DNA from: Rhodoblastus sphagnicola
GTDB taxonomy: Bacteria > Pseudomonadota > Alphaproteobacteria > Rhizobiales > Beijerinckiaceae
Assembly: GCF_002937075.1 (NCBI RefSeq)
Contig: NZ_NHSJ01000034.1
Span: forward strand, 1-64,000
Direction of reading: 5' to 3'
Length of the DNA: 64,000 nucleotides
The translations under genes were made by a program, and so were the position numbers. The notes below the pieces were generated by a model. That model did no database searches, had not been told where the DNA came from, and was given only the letters and a program-made list of their open reading frames with translations. This document shows, piece by piece, positions 20,435-29,070 of this stretch; within the stretch, counting starts at the first letter, position 1; each line of letters begins with the position of its first letter.

Positions 20435-20728
20435 ATGAACATTTTTGCCCGGGGCGCATCGCAGCCCCAGGATTTCATTTCGCACGATCTGCCTGCGGGA
20501 CATGACACATTGTGGGGTTGGGTGGCAAAGTGGTCGCCCGAGGATCTCACCGCCGCGAGCGACCCGTTCAGAATTTTCGCCAGTGAAACCACCGAGCTGA
20601 CGCAGCGCAGCGTTGCGGAAGGCTATTCGGTGGTGGATGTCGAGGCGCCGCGCGCCTTGCGCGCGTTGGGTTTCACCAAGGTTCCCGCTTTCGACACGCA
20701 ACTGCTGTTCATGGCGTCACGAAGCTAA
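20435..20728 (+). CDS. Hypothetical small protein
   Basis: A 97-residue protein, MNIFARGASQPQ..., with no recognised domain, no signal peptide and no Cys. It has a central amphipathic segment (SDPFRIFASETTELTQRSV). The start at 20435 has a very strong GGAGGGGAGG ribosome site, which is the main reason to believe it is expressed. It stands alone between the Lrp gene and a palindromic repeat. Confidence 0.6.
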   Translation: MNIFARGASQPQDFISHDLPAGHDTLWGWVAKWSPEDLTAASDPFRIFASETTELTQRSVAEGYSVVDVEAPRALRALGFTKVPAFDTQLLFMASRS

Positions 20729-20749
20729 AACGTTCGCGCGGGACGCGTT

Positions 20750-20801
20750 CCCTCTCCCCGCAAAACCCGCCGCAAGACGGGCGTCCCATGCGGAGAGAGG
20801 G
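20750..20801. repeat. Intergenic palindrome
   Basis: CCCTCTCCCCGC (20750-20761) and GCGGAGAGAGGG (20790-20801) pair with one mismatch around an inner CCCG/CGGG stem. It lies between two convergent small genes and may stop transcripts from both sides. It resembles the CTTCTCCCCG palindrome at 100-125. Confidence 0.65.
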
Positions 20802-20817
20802 CGCGAGCCTCTCCGTT

Positions 20818-21165
20818 TCAGAGACCGGCGATAAAGCGGCGACGCCATTCCGGCGTGCGGAACACCTCATGCAGCAACCGCGTCATATTGCGCTGCAACC
20901 GCAGGGTTTCCTCGTGGGAGCGGCGGAATGCGGCTAGGTACGCGACCATTTCCTCGAGTTGACGGGCCTGGGCGAAGAGATCGTGGCCGTCCTGCTCCAG
21001 CGACCCCGAGAAGCGCCGGAGCAGACGGTCGAGTCGGCGGGCGACGCTGGCGGGTTGATGCGCGAGATCCCCGTGGCACTGTTCAAGACAAAGTCGAACG
21101 TCCGTCCGGGTGCGTGGCTCGAGGTCCGGCGCCGCAGTGGCCGGTCTGCAATAGGCGAGCTTCAT
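20818..21165 (-). CDS. Hypothetical protein
   Basis: A 115-residue helical protein rich in Arg and Leu (ARRLDRLLRRFSGSLEQDG, QARQLEEMVAYLAAFRRSHEE), ending in FRTPEWRRRFIAGL. No family is recognised. The start at 21165 has GAGG eight bases upstream; a longer frame to 21234 is open but lacks a site. The helical heptad-like pattern suggests a coiled coil. Confidence 0.5.
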   Translation of the reverse strand: MKLAYCRPATAAPDLEPRTRTDVRLCLEQCHGDLAHQPASVARRLDRLLRRFSGSLEQDGHDLFAQARQLEEMVAYLAAFRRSHEETLRLQRNMTRLLHEVFRTPEWRRRFIAGL

Positions 21166-21611
21166 GCTCAGATCCTCTGTGGCGCCTTCTTCATGAAGGC
21201 ATTCAGATACTAGCCTACACATTATGAACAACAACTTAACAGTGTGAGCCCGTGACGTATAGTCGCTGACATTAAATATATTATTACAACATTAGCATTC
21301 TTACGTAACGTAATTTATTGTCCAATTGTTTCTTTTTGCGTTTTCACGACTTACACCCACGCCGAGCCAAGCCAAGAACAATGACGTCACCCCGCTGCTC
21401 AAGCTTTGACGTCTTGCGCGGCGTGAAGATAAGTTCTGCGCTGGACGGCGAATTCAATTTTGGCAGGCCGAGAGCGGCGTAACAAGCGGCGCTCCTCCGG
21501 CTGACGACATTCGTCAGATGGCTGTTTCCCGACAATCCCCATGAAGCCGCTGTCGCCGCCGCAATCAGCGAACGGCGCGCGCGACCATAGCCCGCGATCT
21601 CTTCCGCGCCC
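21166..21611. other. AT-richer gap without a gene
   Basis: This 446-base gap separates the hypothetical gene from the ABC permease gene. The part from 21235 to 21345 is clearly richer in A and T than its surroundings (ATTAAATATATTATTACAAC) and contains TACGTAACGTAA, a near-palindrome. It probably holds the promoter of the minus-strand gene ending at 20818. No open frame in the gap is convincing. Confidence 0.4.
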
Positions 21612-23129
21612 TCAGGCGAACTGCGGCGCCGCTCGCGCCTTGCGCGGCGCGTTGAGCCACAACAGCGCCAGAGCCGCGCCGACCGGCGCAACCGCCTCCC
21701 AGCGGTCGAGGCAGGCCAGCAGCGCGGCGATGGCCCAGGCCAGCGACAGGCCGTGTTCGACGAGACCCACCAGCTTGTTCTGCGCGTGGGTTTTGATCAG
21801 GTCGCCACGGCGGTTTTGCAGCGGTTTCCAGAAATTGAGCGCCGCCGTCGAGGCCGCCGCCGCAAGGGCGAAAGCTATCGTGACGACTCCAACGAAGGCG
21901 TCGGCCCAGACCAGCGCGGCGAGCGGCAAGGCCAGGAACAGGGCGACCGGCGCGGCCACCGCCTCCAGCTTGCGCCGCAGCAGTTCATGCGGCGAGACCG
22001 GCGCGGTGGCCACGAAATCGCCGGCCTCCTCGCTCGACGCCGCCAAAAACGCCAGCGCGGCGGCAAGTTGCGCCGCGACGGCGACCAGCGCCGGCGACAC
22101 CGAAACCGCCACGCTTCCGACGCCGAGCGCCTTCCAGATCACCAGCGCGATCGGCAGGGTGTAGAGCGATTGCAGCAGCACCTGCGACACGAGATAGGGA
22201 TCGCGCGCCAGCAGCCGCCATTCCTTGCGGCGCAACGCGCCCGCGCGGTCGCAGCGGAATTTTTTGTCTTTTTCGCGCCCGCCGTCGCTGACCTGCGCCT
22301 CGCCCGCCGCGCTCAGGGCGCCGCGCGTAAAAGCGTGGCCGAGCAAAGCGACGGAAGCGACAAACACAGCCACCCCCAGCAGGGTCCACAGCGCCAGCGG
22401 CGCCAACTGCCCGGCCGCCGCCCGCGCCGGCAGCCACCACGGCGTCGCCGGATCGAACAGCCCGCCGGGCGCCGGATGGTCCATCTGGACCCGCAGGGCG
22501 TCGCGCCAATCCGCCGGCAGAAAATTGAAGATTTGCGCGCAGATCACAAACCATGCGCCGACCAGCGTCGCGAAAACCTGCCCGACGCTGCGGGTGCGCT
22601 TGGGACCGAGCAGCGCGAACAGGCCGAGCGTGGCGGCAAGCGCGAGGCCGGTGGTCAGCAGCACGGTGGCGGCCAGCGCTGGAGCCACCGCGAGCCAGAC
22701 CGCCCCGCCCTGCAAGGCCGCGTCATCGGCGATGGGCAGCAGGAACAGGCCGACCGCGCCAAAACTTTCGATCGCCACGGCCAGCGCCCGCGAGGTCAGG
22801 ATTTTGCGCGGCGACAGCGGCGAAGAAAACAGCAGATCGAGATCGCCGCGCGAATAGAGCGCCCGCGTCGCCCCGGTCAGCCCCTGCGAAAACAGCCAGG
22901 GCAGCACGATCACCATGCCCAGCGCCATCAGATAAACCCTGCCGTCGCTTTCGGCCCATTGCGTCAGCGAGGTCGCGAACGGCCAGGCCACGACATGAAG
23001 CGCGGCGACCACGGCGCCGACGATGACAAGCCCCCGCGCATTGGTTTTCGCGCGCAAAAACGCGCACAGCCGGCGCCAGGAAATCGTAAGATCGTGGCGC
23101 AGCAGGCGCGGGAGCGAGAGCGAATTCAC
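21612..23129 (-). CDS. ABC-2 type transporter permease
   Basis: A 505-residue membrane protein with about ten to twelve hydrophobic segments, beginning with a basic cytoplasmic stretch (RLLRHDLTISWRRLCAFLRAK). Characteristic elements are SRGDLDLLFSSPLSPRKILTSR after the second membrane segment and its internal repeat SSEEAGDFVATAPVSPHELLRRK near residue 390, as in large exporters with a duplicated half. It overlaps the ATPase gene by four bases (ATGA), so the two form one transporter. The substrate is not evident. Confidence 0.8.
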   Translation of the reverse strand: MNSLSLPRLLRHDLTISWRRLCAFLRAKTNARGLVIVGAVVAALHVVAWPFATSLTQWAESDGRVYLMALGMVIVLPWLFSQGLTGATRALYSRGDLDLLFSSPLSPRKILTSRALAVAIESFGAVGLFLLPIADDAALQGGAVWLAVAPALAATVLLTTGLALAATLGLFALLGPKRTRSVGQVFATLVGAWFVICAQIFNFLPADWRDALRVQMDHPAPGGLFDPATPWWLPARAAAGQLAPLALWTLLGVAVFVASVALLGHAFTRGALSAAGEAQVSDGGREKDKKFRCDRAGALRRKEWRLLARDPYLVSQVLLQSLYTLPIALVIWKALGVGSVAVSVSPALVAVAAQLAAALAFLAASSEEAGDFVATAPVSPHELLRRKLEAVAAPVALFLALPLAALVWADAFVGVVTIAFALAAAASTAALNFWKPLQNRRGDLIKTHAQNKLVGLVEHGLSLAWAIAALLACLDRWEAVAPVGAALALLWLNAPRKARAAPQFA

Positions 23130-23893
23130 GCGGCGGCCCCATTTACGCCCGGCTCGCGTGGCGCGGTGAGATCGAGGAAGACCTCCTCAAGACTGGCGGT
23201 CTGCGCCGCGCTCAAACTGCGCAAATGGTTCAAATCGCCCTCGGCGATCAGCCGTCCGTCGGCGATGATCCCGATCCGGTCGGCGATCTTTTCCGCCACC
23301 TCAAGAATATGCGTGGTGAGGATCACCGCCACGCCGGCGCGGGTCTGCTCGACCAGCATGTCCTTGACCTGCCGCGCGGCGCCGGCGTCAAGCCCGGTCA
23401 GCGGTTCATCCAGCATGAGCAGGCGCGGCTCATGGATCAGCGCGCCCGCCAGCACGGTTTTTTGCCGCATCCCCCGCGAAAACCCCTCGCAACGCTGGTT
23501 GCGCTGCTCCCAAAGATTCAACCGGCGCAGCAGTTCTTCCGCGCGAGGGCCGGCGCGCTCGGCCGTCATGCCCCACAGGCCCGCGACAAATTCCAGATAT
23601 TCCAGCGGCGTCAGCTTGTCATACAGCAGCGGTTCATCCGGCAGCCAGGCGATGCGCTGCTTGGCCGCGATCGGGTTTTTCCGCGCATCGACGCCGTCAA
23701 CGAAAATCTCGCCCGCATCGGGCTGCAACAGGCCGGCGACCATGCGCAGGGTCGTGGTCTTGCCCGCGCCATTGGCGCCGAGCAGGGCGTAGAATTCGCC
23801 TGGGCGGATGGTCAGGTCGAGACCGTCCACGGCCTTCTTGCCGAAAGACTTATGCAGATTGCGCAGGCGCAGGGCGTCGGGAAGATCGGTCAT
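23126..23893 (-). CDS. ABC transporter ATP-binding protein
   Basis: A 255-residue ABC ATPase. Walker A is GANGAGKTT, the signature region FSRGMRQKTVLAGAL, Walker B LLMLDEPLTGLDAG, and the switch His is in TTHILEVAEKIADRIGII. The signature FSRGMRQK replaces the common LSGGQ, as in the CcmA/NatA-like exporter branch. It is translationally coupled to the permease gene downstream. It is probably an ABC-2 exporter; the cargo is unknown. Confidence 0.88.
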   Translation of the reverse strand: MTDLPDALRLRNLHKSFGKKAVDGLDLTIRPGEFYALLGANGAGKTTTLRMVAGLLQPDAGEIFVDGVDARKNPIAAKQRIAWLPDEPLLYDKLTPLEYLEFVAGLWGMTAERAGPRAEELLRRLNLWEQRNQRCEGFSRGMRQKTVLAGALIHEPRLLMLDEPLTGLDAGAARQVKDMLVEQTRAGVAVILTTHILEVAEKIADRIGIIADGRLIAEGDLNHLRSLSAAQTASLEEVFLDLTAPREPGVNGAAA

Positions 23894-24024
23894 GAGCCAT
23901 CCAGAAACAAGAGGACATCAGGCTAGAGGACGCAGCTTTCCTTTGGGTTAAACGGCAAAGGCCGGATTGAGCGGCGCGGGTGTTTGCGCGATAGTCGCGC
24001 ATCGCAACGCCAGAGGCCAGATTT

Positions 24025-24486
24025 TTGACCCCCAAGACCATCAAGGTCCAGCCGCAGGCTTTCGACGCCGGCCACGCCAGCGCCGCGCTCACCTTCGGGC
24101 GCACGGATGTCGGCGCGCTGGTCAGTTTCGTCGGCCTGTGCCGCGACGAGGCGGGCAGTCTGGCGGCGCTGGAGCTGGAGCATTATCCCGGCATGGCCGA
24201 GGCCGAACTGGAGCGCATCGCCGCCGAGGCCGAAAACCGCTGGCCGCTGCAGGGGCTGACGGTGATCCATCGCTACGGAAAAATCGCGCCGGGCGAACCG
24301 ATCGTCCTCGTCGCCGCGACCAGCGCCCATCGCGCCGCCGCCTTCGCGGCGGCCGAATTCATCATGGACTTTTTGAAAAGCCGCGCGCCGTTCTGGAAAA
24401 AAGAGCACCGCGTCGATGGAACGCAAGGCGGCTGGGTCGAGGCCAAGGACGCCGACGAACAGGCGCTGGCGCGGTGGGAGACGTAA
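24025..24486 (+). CDS. moaE: Molybdopterin synthase catalytic subunit
   Basis: A 153-residue MoaE, which with thiocarboxylated MoaD converts precursor Z to molybdopterin. Landmarks are ALVSFVGLCRDE, LELEHYPGMAEAEL, VIHRYGKIAPGE and FLKSRAPFWKKEHRVDG, which carries the active-site Lys residues. The start is a TTG at 24025 (no ATG is available in range), giving the usual MTPKTIKVQ opening. moaD is not adjacent. Molybdopterin is needed for enzymes such as nitrate reductase and formate dehydrogenase. Confidence 0.92.
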   Translation: MTPKTIKVQPQAFDAGHASAALTFGRTDVGALVSFVGLCRDEAGSLAALELEHYPGMAEAELERIAAEAENRWPLQGLTVIHRYGKIAPGEPIVLVAATSAHRAAAFAAAEFIMDFLKSRAPFWKKEHRVDGTQGGWVEAKDADEQALARWET

Positions 24487-25023
24487 AGCCGCCGCGCCCA
24501 TTACGGCAAATTCGGGCAGGAGTGAAAATCGAAAAATCGGGGAACAGCCATTTTGGCGAAACTTTGTTCGCTTTTCGTTCCACGTGAAACGCTCTTTTTC
24601 CCAACACAAACAATTGTTTTAAAACATAATAAACAAAACGCTTCTCCCGCCCTGCCCCCGCTTGCGGAAATTTTCACCCCCGCAACCCAAAGGTTGTTAC
24701 GCGCAAAATGCGGTTCCTTTTTTCAAGATACGCACGGTTTTTGCCAAAACGGCGCGTTCTTCGCGCGTTATGCGCGGGTGCGATTCAATCAAAAATAGAA
24801 TTTAGACGAATTCCCGCTCCGGCGCGCCATTGCGCCGGGGCCAAAAGCAGGCCACGGGGATGCGGGGTCGGCCCCGGCGGAAAACGGCGATGATCGTGCG
24901 CCGGTCCTCCAAGGCGATTTTCGCCCCTTCGTTGCGCTCCGGCGCAAACCGGCGCTGACCCCTCTCCCTCCCGATGGCCAGCGCAGGCGATTTGGAAACC
25001 CGCGTCGAAATCAATGCGGCGGA
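24487..25023. other. Gap without a gene, AT-rich in part
   Basis: No coding frame is convincing in this 537-base stretch between moaE and the sigma54 activator. From about 24560 to 24800 it is AT-richer. It contains a parS-like site (24577-24590), a weak hairpin GCGAA/TTCGC near 24556-24571 followed by TTTTCGTT that could terminate moaE, and a longer inverted repeat CGCCGGGGCC (24833-24842) with GGCCCCGGCG (24870-24879). Confidence 0.45.
24577..24590. promoter_or_regulatory. parS-like palindrome
   Basis: GTTCCACGTGAAAC matches the widely conserved ParB-binding core GTTTCACGTGAAAC at 13 of 14 positions. It is intergenic. A genuine parS would normally cluster near the origin with parAB, which are not in this window, so this may be a stray site. 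Confidence 0.35.
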
Positions 25024-26136
25024 TCACTGGCGAGCGGATCGTCCCTTCAATATGCCAAGCTTTGCAAGATGGGATCGCAACGTGTTTCGGCTGATTCCAA
25101 GCAGAGAGGCCGCTCGAACCTGATTTCCCTGGCTTTTCTCGTAGGCGATGGTGATAAGGGATCTGGTGACGTCTTCAAAGATGTTGGGCCGCTGCTCGTC
25201 GATCGCCGCCGCGATCGCGGTTTGTATTGAACCGGGCTGCGCAGTGGTCAGCCCGGAATTCTCCGACGTGAACGCGGGAAGGTTGAGATCGTCAGGGGTC
25301 AGCAGGCGCGCCTTCGACACGAGGAGCGCGTAGTGAATGACGTTTTCCAGCTCCCGGATGTTTCCGGGCCAGGGATAGCTTTCGAGTTTCCTGACCGCCG
25401 CTTCCGCCAGTTCGACGCGGCCCATGCCCAATTTTTCCGTATAGGTTTTCAGGAAATGTCGGGCGAGCGGCTCGATGTCGCGCGTCCGCTCCCGCAGCGG
25501 CGGCAGCGAGATGGACGCGACCTTGATCCTGTAGAACAGGTCTTCCCGGAACTTTCCCGCCGCCATGGCCTTGTCGACGTTCACATTGGTGGCGGTGATC
25601 AGACGCACGTCGATGGGAATGGCCTGGCGCGAGCCGACGCGAACGACTTCCCGCTGCTGCAGCACGCGCAACAGCTTGCATTGCAGATTGAGCGAGAGTT
25701 CGCCGATTTCATCGAGAAAGAGCGTGCCGTTGTTGGCGATTTCGAACCAGCCGGCGGTGGTGACGTGCGCGCCGGTGAAAGCGCCGCGCTGGTGCCCGAA
25801 CAATTCGCTCTCGGCGAGACTTTCGCACAGCGAAGCGCAATTGACCGCGACGAACGGCTGGCTCTTGCGCCGGCTCAGGTCGTGGAGGCGCCGGGCGGCG
25901 AGTTCCTTGCCCGTGCCGGTTTCGCCGACGATGAGGATGTTGGCGTCGCTGGGCGCCAGACATTCGATCTGCCGCGCGACCTCCCGGGATTTCGGATCTT
26001 CGAAGACAATCGCGCTCGCCGCGATGATGCGCGGGTTGGTTTGACTCCCGACCATCGCGACCAGTTCGCCCGAGGGCGCGCTTTCGAAGTCGCCGTCTGG
26101 CCGACCGGCCTTTTTCAAATGAGCTTGGGTTCGCAT
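25024..26136 (-). CDS. Sigma54-dependent transcriptional activator without sensory domain
   Basis: A 370-residue bacterial enhancer-binding protein. After a short N-terminal leader it has a complete AAA+ domain: Walker A GETGTGKE (71-78), the sigma54-contacting GAFTGA loop (118-123), Walker B LFLDEIGE (139-146) and WPGNIRELEN (256-265). A Fis-type helix-turn-helix is at about 338-362. There is no receiver, GAF or PAS domain, which recalls PspF, so control must come from a partner or from its own level. It is transcribed away from the ABC/GTPase/NifS/Fe-S cassette and its presumed target promoter is at 26254-26269. A second Met at residue 28 is a possible start. Confidence 0.9.
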   Translation of the reverse strand: MRTQAHLKKAGRPDGDFESAPSGELVAMVGSQTNPRIIAASAIVFEDPKSREVARQIECLAPSDANILIVGETGTGKELAARRLHDLSRRKSQPFVAVNCASLCESLAESELFGHQRGAFTGAHVTTAGWFEIANNGTLFLDEIGELSLNLQCKLLRVLQQREVVRVGSRQAIPIDVRLITATNVNVDKAMAAGKFREDLFYRIKVASISLPPLRERTRDIEPLARHFLKTYTEKLGMGRVELAEAAVRKLESYPWPGNIRELENVIHYALLVSKARLLTPDDLNLPAFTSENSGLTTAQPGSIQTAIAAAIDEQRPNIFEDVTRSLITIAYEKSQGNQVRAASLLGISRNTLRSHLAKLGILKGRSARQ

Positions 26137-26154
26137 GGGGCGCGATTCAAATCT

Positions 26155-26173
26155 CTGCTGGCTATATAGCAGG
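26155..26173. promoter_or_regulatory. Candidate upstream activator site
   Basis: A perfect 10-bp palindrome, GCTATATAGC (26161-26170), lies inside a wider CTGCT...AGCAG repeat about 85 bases upstream of the sigma54 promoter and just inside the intergenic region next to the activator gene. The distance and symmetry suit an enhancer for a Fis-type dimer. No NifA-type TGT-N10-ACA site is present in this region. Confidence 0.35.
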
Positions 26174-26253
26174 TATTGCTCTTATCTGCTGCTTTTGCAA
26201 CAATAATTTTCTCCATTTTGTTTAAAATACAAGAATATCAAAGTATTGCAACA

Positions 26254-26269
26254 TGGCCCGCTCCTTGCA
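26254..26269 (+). promoter_or_regulatory. Sigma54 promoter (-24/-12) of the cofactor cassette
   Basis: TGGCCCGCTCCTTGCA matches the consensus TGGCACG-N4-TTGCA at all but one position. GG is at 26255-26256 and GC at 26267-26268, the required 12-base offset. The expected start is near 26280, followed by AAGGAG at 26283-26288 and the ATG at 26296. Confidence 0.85.
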
Positions 26270-26295
26270 AACTCGTTGTGCAAAGGAGCTTTGGC

Positions 26296-27180
26296 ATGGC
26301 AAATCAGGCGTCGATCGACTGGAGTGGCGTGAACGGACGGGGTGGTCAGCTTTCCGCGAACAGCCCTTTGGATCAGGGTGGCCACCAGCAGAGCGTAATC
26401 CGCCAGGTCTCCATCATCGGAGGCAAGGGCCGCGATGGGCTTCACGACGCCATCGATCGCCTCGACCTGAACATGGGGGATGTCGTCAGCGTCGTCGGCC
26501 CGACCGGCTCGGGCAAGACGACCCTGATCAACGACATGGAATTGTTCGCCGACGGCGACACGCCGACCGGGCGTCGCATCCTGATCAACGGCGAGACGCC
26601 GCCGGAGGTTTTCCGGGACGATCCGTCGCGCAATCCGATCGCGCTCATCACGCAGCACACGTCGTTCCTGTCGGACCTTCCCGTCGACGTGTTTCTTCAC
26701 ACGCACGCCGGCATTCGGCGCTCATCGTCGCGCGAAGCCGATGAACTCGTGAGACAAACGCTCGATTTCGCCAATCAGCTCACGGGCGAGCCGATTTCGC
26801 TGTCCAGCAGCATGACGGAATTGTCGGGCGGCCAGACACGATCCCTGCTCATCGCCGACGCGACCATCATCTGCGACACGCCGATCGTCCTGCTCGACGA
26901 GGTCGAGAACGCCGGCATCAACCGCTCGCGCGCGCTGGAATTGTTGAGGGGATACAAGAAGATCTTCATCTTCGTCACCCATGACCCGCGCATCGCGCTG
27001 TTGTCGGATTACCGGATCATCCTGCGCGACGGCCGCATCGCCGACGTGCTCAAGACCGACGCGCGCGAGCGCGCGCTGGCGCCGACAGTCGCCCGCTTCG
27101 ACGATGTGCTTTCGGACATTCGCGACCGGCTGCGCCAGGGTCTGCGCATCGAAAACTTCGACTTCGGAGACGTGGCATGA
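26296..27180 (+). CDS. Stand-alone ABC-type ATPase of the sigma54-linked cassette
   Basis: A 294-residue soluble ABC ATPase. Walker A is GPTGSGKT (68-75), Q-loop Gln120, signature LSGGQ (176-180), Walker B PIVLLDE (196-202) and the switch His229. An unusual 60-residue N-terminal extension rich in Gly, Ser and Gln precedes it. No permease is encoded nearby, so it is unlikely to be a conventional transporter. It is the first gene after the sigma54 promoter, with AAGGAG seven bases before the ATG, and overlaps the GTPase gene by four bases. An ATPase that drives assembly or reduction of a metal cofactor is an inference from the neighbours. Confidence 0.82.
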   Translation: MANQASIDWSGVNGRGGQLSANSPLDQGGHQQSVIRQVSIIGGKGRDGLHDAIDRLDLNMGDVVSVVGPTGSGKTTLINDMELFADGDTPTGRRILINGETPPEVFRDDPSRNPIALITQHTSFLSDLPVDVFLHTHAGIRRSSSREADELVRQTLDFANQLTGEPISLSSSMTELSGGQTRSLLIADATIICDTPIVLLDEVENAGINRSRALELLRGYKKIFIFVTHDPRIALLSDYRIILRDGRIADVLKTDARERALAPTVARFDDVLSDIRDRLRQGLRIENFDFGDVA

Positions 27181-27878
27181 AACTGGCCATTTGCGCGGGA
27201 ACCGCGACCACCGGAAAATCGGCGCTGCTGCATCACGTCATTCCGCGCCTCCAACGGCGCGGCTGGTCGGTGGCCTTCCTCAAGATCGACGTGCAATATG
27301 CCGACGAGGACGAGCGCTTCGCCAGGGACTTCTCCATTCCCACGCGAAAAGTCTATTCCGGCGACCTCTGCCCCGATCATTGCAACGTCATGGTGCTCGG
27401 CGACGCCGTGCAGTGGGCGGAAAAGTCCGGCGCCGACATCCTTCTGGTCGAGACCGCCGGCCTGTGCCTGCGCTGCGCGCCCTATGTCGATCGCGGTCTG
27501 GGCATTGTCGTCGTGGAGGCGACCAGCGGCATGAATCTGCCGCGCAAGATCGGCCCGATCCTGTCGCTCGCCGACATCGCCGTCGTCACCAAGATCGACC
27601 GCGTTTCCCAGGCCGAGCGCGAAGTGTTCCGCGCCCGCATCATGGAGGCCGCGCCGCAGGTGCGCATTCGCGAGGTCAATGCGCTGCATGGCATCGGCGT
27701 CGATCCGATCGCCGACGCCATCGCGAGGCAGCCCGACATCGACGCCGAGCTGACGCTGCGCGGCAATCCGCCGGTGGGGACCTGCACGATCTGCGTCGGC
27801 AAGAAGACCATCGGCTGGCAATCGCATTTCGGCGTCGTGCGCGCGCTCGAAAACCAGACGTTCTATCGGGGCGAGTGA
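27177..27878 (+). CDS. HypB/UreG-like GTP-binding protein
   Basis: A 233-residue SIMIBI-class GTPase. The P-loop is GTATTGKS (8-15), and the guanine motif appears as TKID (138-141). Three Cys-containing motifs look metal-binding: GDLCPDHC (62-69), ETAGLCLRC (92-100) and CTIC (203-206). HypB and UreG use similar GTPase cores and Cys/His sites to deliver nickel. The gene is coupled to the ABC gene by ATGA and followed at once by the cysteine desulfurase. It is probably a metallochaperone; the metal and client are not known from this window. Confidence 0.8.
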   Translation: MKLAICAGTATTGKSALLHHVIPRLQRRGWSVAFLKIDVQYADEDERFARDFSIPTRKVYSGDLCPDHCNVMVLGDAVQWAEKSGADILLVETAGLCLRCAPYVDRGLGIVVVEATSGMNLPRKIGPILSLADIAVVTKIDRVSQAEREVFRARIMEAAPQVRIREVNALHGIGVDPIADAIARQPDIDAELTLRGNPPVGTCTICVGKKTIGWQSHFGVVRALENQTFYRGE

Positions 27879-27879
27879 C

Positions 27880-29043
27880 GTGACCATCTATTTCGACAAT
27901 TCGGCGACGACGCCGGTCGATCCCCGCGTCGCCGAGGCGATGGCGCCGTGGCATTCGGCGGCGTTCGGCAATCCGTCGAGCCTGCACGCCCTCGGCCGCG
28001 CCGCGCGCGAGGCCGTGGAGGCCGCGCGCGAACAGGTGGCGGCGCTGATCGGCGCGAAGGCAAAGGAGATCGTCTTCGTCGCCAGCGGCACCGAGGCCGA
28101 CAACCTCGCGCTGGCCGGCGCGTTCCGCGCATCGCCCTCGGACCGCGATGGCGTCATCGTTTCCGCAATCGAGCATCCGGCCGTGCTGGAGACGGCCAAG
28201 GCCTTGCGCAGCCAAGGCGCAGCCCTGACACTCGCGCCCGTCGACTCCGACGGTTTGGCTGATACGGACTGGTTTCGTCGTCACGTGAGCGCGACGACCC
28301 GGATCGTGTCGCTGATGGCGGCCAACAATGTGATCGGAACGGTTCAGCCGTTCGCCGAAGTGGCCGCGATCGCCCGGCAGGCCGGCGCCTTGTTCCATAC
28401 CGATGCGGTTCAGGCGGCCGGACGGATTCCCCTCGACGTGCGCGCCGCGCCAATCGATCTGCTCTCGATTTCGGCGCACAAACTTCATGGGCCCAAGGGC
28501 GTCGGCGCCTTGTACGTCCGCGACGGCGTCGCGCTCGCGCCGATCATTCACGGCGGCGGCCAGGAACGCGGCCTGCGCTCGGCGACCGAGAATGTCGCTG
28601 GAATCGTCGGCTTCGGATGGGCCGCGGAACTCGCGCGCGAGCAAGGCGCGGCGGACAACGTCCGCCTCGTCGCGCTGCGCGAGCGGCTGATCGAGGGCGT
28701 GTTCGCGGCCTGCCCGCAAGCCTATGTCATCGGGCATCGCCACCGGCGGCTGCCCGGCCATGTCGCCCTGGCGTTTTCCGGCCAGGAAGGCGAAGCCATC
28801 CGGCTGATGCTGGCGCTCGACGAAGCGGGCGTCGCCGCATCGACCGGCAGCGCGTGCAGCGCCTCCCATGCCGACGAGCCCTCCTACGTGCTGCGGGCGC
28901 TGGGGTTCGATCCCTTCAGGGCGCGCGGCGCCCTGCGGCTGACGCTGGGCCGGTTCAACACGGAAGCAGAAGTCGATCGCGTCGTTTCGGTTTTGCCAGG
29001 ACTGGTCGGCGGCCTGCGCCGCATCGCGACGGCGCGGCGTTGA
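27880..29043 (+). CDS. Cysteine desulfurase, NifS/IscS family
   Basis: A 387-residue PLP enzyme that mobilises sulfur from cysteine. The opening YFDNSATTPVD, His99 (IEHPAV), the Schiff-base Lys201 (SAHKLHGPKG) and the active Cys326 (STGSACSASHADEPS) are all present. The start is GTG at 27880, one base after the GTPase stop codon. Its place within a cassette of ATPase, GTPase and Fe-S protein points to a dedicated sulfur supply for one cofactor rather than the general Isc or Suf system. Confidence 0.93.
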   Translation: MTIYFDNSATTPVDPRVAEAMAPWHSAAFGNPSSLHALGRAAREAVEAAREQVAALIGAKAKEIVFVASGTEADNLALAGAFRASPSDRDGVIVSAIEHPAVLETAKALRSQGAALTLAPVDSDGLADTDWFRRHVSATTRIVSLMAANNVIGTVQPFAEVAAIARQAGALFHTDAVQAAGRIPLDVRAAPIDLLSISAHKLHGPKGVGALYVRDGVALAPIIHGGGQERGLRSATENVAGIVGFGWAAELAREQGAADNVRLVALRERLIEGVFAACPQAYVIGHRHRRLPGHVALAFSGQEGEAIRLMLALDEAGVAASTGSACSASHADEPSYVLRALGFDPFRARGALRLTLGRFNTEAEVDRVVSVLPGLVGGLRRIATARR

Positions 29044-29070
29044 ATTTCCAATTTCGAGAGGATGAAGGCC

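Noticed and set aside
21753-23792. A 679-codon plus-strand frame over the ABC transporter genes
   Set aside because: Antisense to an intact ABC ATPase and permease; Arg/Gln-rich with no domain.
26137-26253. NifA-type activator sites (TGT-N10-ACA) near the sigma54 promoters
   Set aside because: None with correct spacing was found here or at 51411-51576, so NifA control is not supported by sequence.
26296-27180. The cassette ABC ATPase as part of a classical transporter
   Set aside because: No permease or binding protein gene lies on either side, and the operon partners are a GTPase, a desulfurase and an Fe-S protein.
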